From NCBI GenBank assembly GCA_002436185.1, contig DJKX01000049.1, positions 28,734-92,733 on the forward strand: a DNA stretch of 64,000 nt, read 5' to 3'. The translations under genes and the position numbers were made by a program. How positions within the stretch are numbered: the stretch's first letter is position 1; every line of letters starts with the position of its first letter. This DNA is from Fidelibacterota bacterium UBA6531. GTDB taxonomy: Bacteria > Fidelibacterota > Marinisomatia > Marinisomatales > TCS55. The notes under the pieces were generated by a model that saw nothing but the letters and a program-made list of their open reading frames with translations, had not been told where the DNA came from and did no database searches. Positions 62,842 to 64,000 of this stretch are shown piece after piece.

Positions 62842-63972
62842 ATGAAAGAGCTTTACCATTTAGATCCTTCCATCACATTTTTAAACCACGGTTCATTTGG
62901 TGCATGCCCAAAACCAGTTTTTGAAGTATATCAAAATTGGCAACGTAAACTCGAACAACAGCCTGTGGAATTCATGGCGATAAAAGTCTATGATCATTTA
63001 GAAGAAGCACGCCATGCATTAGGTTATTATGTAGGTTGCCATGGTGATGATCTTATTTTTGTCACCAATCCAACAACTGCCGTAAATACAGTTATTCGGA
63101 GTTTGGATCTTGGTTTGGACGATGAAGTCCTTATGACAAATATGGAGTATGGATCCCTGGTACGTACGTGGGAACATTATGCACAGGATAAAGGATTTTC
63201 AATTGTCCAACAATTCACACCGGTTCCTCTTACGACGCACGAAGATTATATAGAACATTTTTGGAAAGCGGTAACAGAAAGAACAAAAATCATCTATTTG
63301 AGTGAAATCACCAGTTCCACCGGTTTGATTTTACCCGTCGTCGCCATTTGTAAAAAAGCCAAGGAAGCAGGCATTATGACAATTGTGGATGGAGCACACG
63401 TTCCGGCACATATTCCGTTGAATATTGCTGAGATGGACCCGGATGTTTATGTTGGTGCATGCCATAAATGGTTGTCTGCACCGAAAGGGTCATCCTTTCT
63501 TTACGTAAAAAAGTCGCTCCAGGAAACAATAGAACCCCTTATTATTAGCTGGGGGTCAGAGGTTGATCGATCTCCTTCGCCTTTTATTTATGAAAGTCAA
63601 TATCAAGGGACGTGGGACCCCAGCGCATTTTTGACTGTACCAGCAGCCATTCAATTCCAACAAGAGCATGATTGGAATTCAGTAAGAGAAAGGTCTCGAG
63701 CATTAAATAGAAAAACGCGAGATCGAATTTATGAGATTATAGATTCGGAACCCATTTGTCCAAATACAGAAGAATGGCTGGGACAAATGGCCAGTATTAT
63801 AACCAACATAGAAAATGGACTCGATTTTAAACGGCGCCTTATGGATGAATATAAAATAGAAATACCCGTTTTTCCATGGGGAGATAAAATATTATTCAGA
63901 ACATCTTTCAACGCTTATAATGATGAAAAAGATGCGGACCGCTTGATTGAAGTTTTAGGGGAATTATTTTAA
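62842..63972 (+). CDS. Class V aminotransferase (isopenicillin-N-epimerase-like)
   Basis: A 376-residue PLP enzyme. The N-terminus FLNHGSFGACPKPVFEVYQN is typical of isopenicillin N epimerase-like class V proteins; TNPTTAVNTVIRSL is the phosphate-side loop; VDGAHVPAHIPLNI has the PLP Asp and His, and CHKWLSAPKGSSFLY the Schiff-base Lys (near 209). Related enzymes include cysteine desulfurase-like and ergothioneine-type proteins, so the substrate is open. It lies directly after the C1B peptidase and is the last gene before the window end. Confidence 0.88.
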   Translation: MKELYHLDPSITFLNHGSFGACPKPVFEVYQNWQRKLEQQPVEFMAIKVYDHLEEARHALGYYVGCHGDDLIFVTNPTTAVNTVIRSLDLGLDDEVLMTNMEYGSLVRTWEHYAQDKGFSIVQQFTPVPLTTHEDYIEHFWKAVTERTKIIYLSEITSSTGLILPVVAICKKAKEAGIMTIVDGAHVPAHIPLNIAEMDPDVYVGACHKWLSAPKGSSFLYVKKSLQETIEPLIISWGSEVDRSPSPFIYESQYQGTWDPSAFLTVPAAIQFQQEHDWNSVRERSRALNRKTRDRIYEIIDSEPICPNTEEWLGQMASIITNIENGLDFKRRLMDEYKIEIPVFPWGDKILFRTSFNAYNDEKDADRLIEVLGELF

Positions 63973-64000
63973 AGAGTTAACTACTTACTATACGGCAAAT

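Overview
This AT-rich window (roughly 39-40 percent G+C by eye) looks like the chromosome of a free-living Gram-negative bacterium of the Fibrobacterota-Chlorobi-Bacteroidota (FCB) group. My best guess is Candidatus Marinimicrobia (Neomarinimicrobiota, SAR406) or a close relative. The grounds are a complete-looking lipid A cluster, TonB/ExbBD, secreted proteins with the YPNPFNP-type C-terminal secretion tail, a PorV/PorQ-like outer-membrane protein, a GSII-type glutamine synthetase and a membrane pyrophosphatase. Phylum is an inference; no rRNA is present. I see no prophage, insertion sequence or CRISPR array. Coding density is high, and no gene-free stretch exceeds about 250 bases.

Layout. 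2-1854: end of sdhA plus sdhB (plus strand). 1904-6638 (minus): exbB-exbD-exbD-tonB, an S41 carboxy-terminal protease and an outer-membrane protein. 6881-12603 (plus): two overlapping genes for large exported FG-GAP/Ig-like proteins. 12726-17193 (minus): Gfo/Idh oxidoreductase, ICMT-like methyltransferase, lpxB, a DUF374 acyltransferase and lpxK, an envelope lipid cluster. 17388-20368 (plus): an acidic-tailed membrane protein, a PQQ-propeller lipoprotein and a secreted protein whose sorting tail is cut by an amber codon. 20370-26697: ychF, a fabA and enoyl-reductase pair arranged divergently, a TPR lipoprotein, two transporters and yqgE.

26890-63972 is a 37 kb run on the plus strand: uvrA, a transketolase variant, ruvB-queA-ispD-ispF-ispE, tRNA-Gln, prs-rplY-pth, hppA, rpsF-rpsR-rplI, priA, a PorV-like protein and an M1 peptidase with a probable C-terminal beta-barrel. 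Next comes a nitrogen-assimilation block (lrp, gltB, TorF-type porin, amt, PII, GSII glnA). The end holds a secreted lipase, a deleted S9 peptidase relic, csaA, marR, a MutY-Nudix fusion, plsC, a bleomycin-hydrolase-type peptidase and a class V aminotransferase.

The genes together. The nitrogen block carries ammonium from an outer-membrane pore (inferred) through Amt into GS and glutamate synthase, with an atypical PII lacking the uridylylation tyrosine. The isoprenoid genes ispD, ispF and ispE supply three consecutive MEP-pathway steps. Most novelty lies in exported proteins (the M1 peptidase-barrel, the FG-GAP/Ig pair), in regulatory DNA (twin MarR-type palindromes around marR, competing hairpins before gltB, an 18-bp palindrome before uvrA) and in a short dispersed palindromic repeat that borders the ispE start codon. 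No wholly new multi-gene defence or metabolic system is evident.
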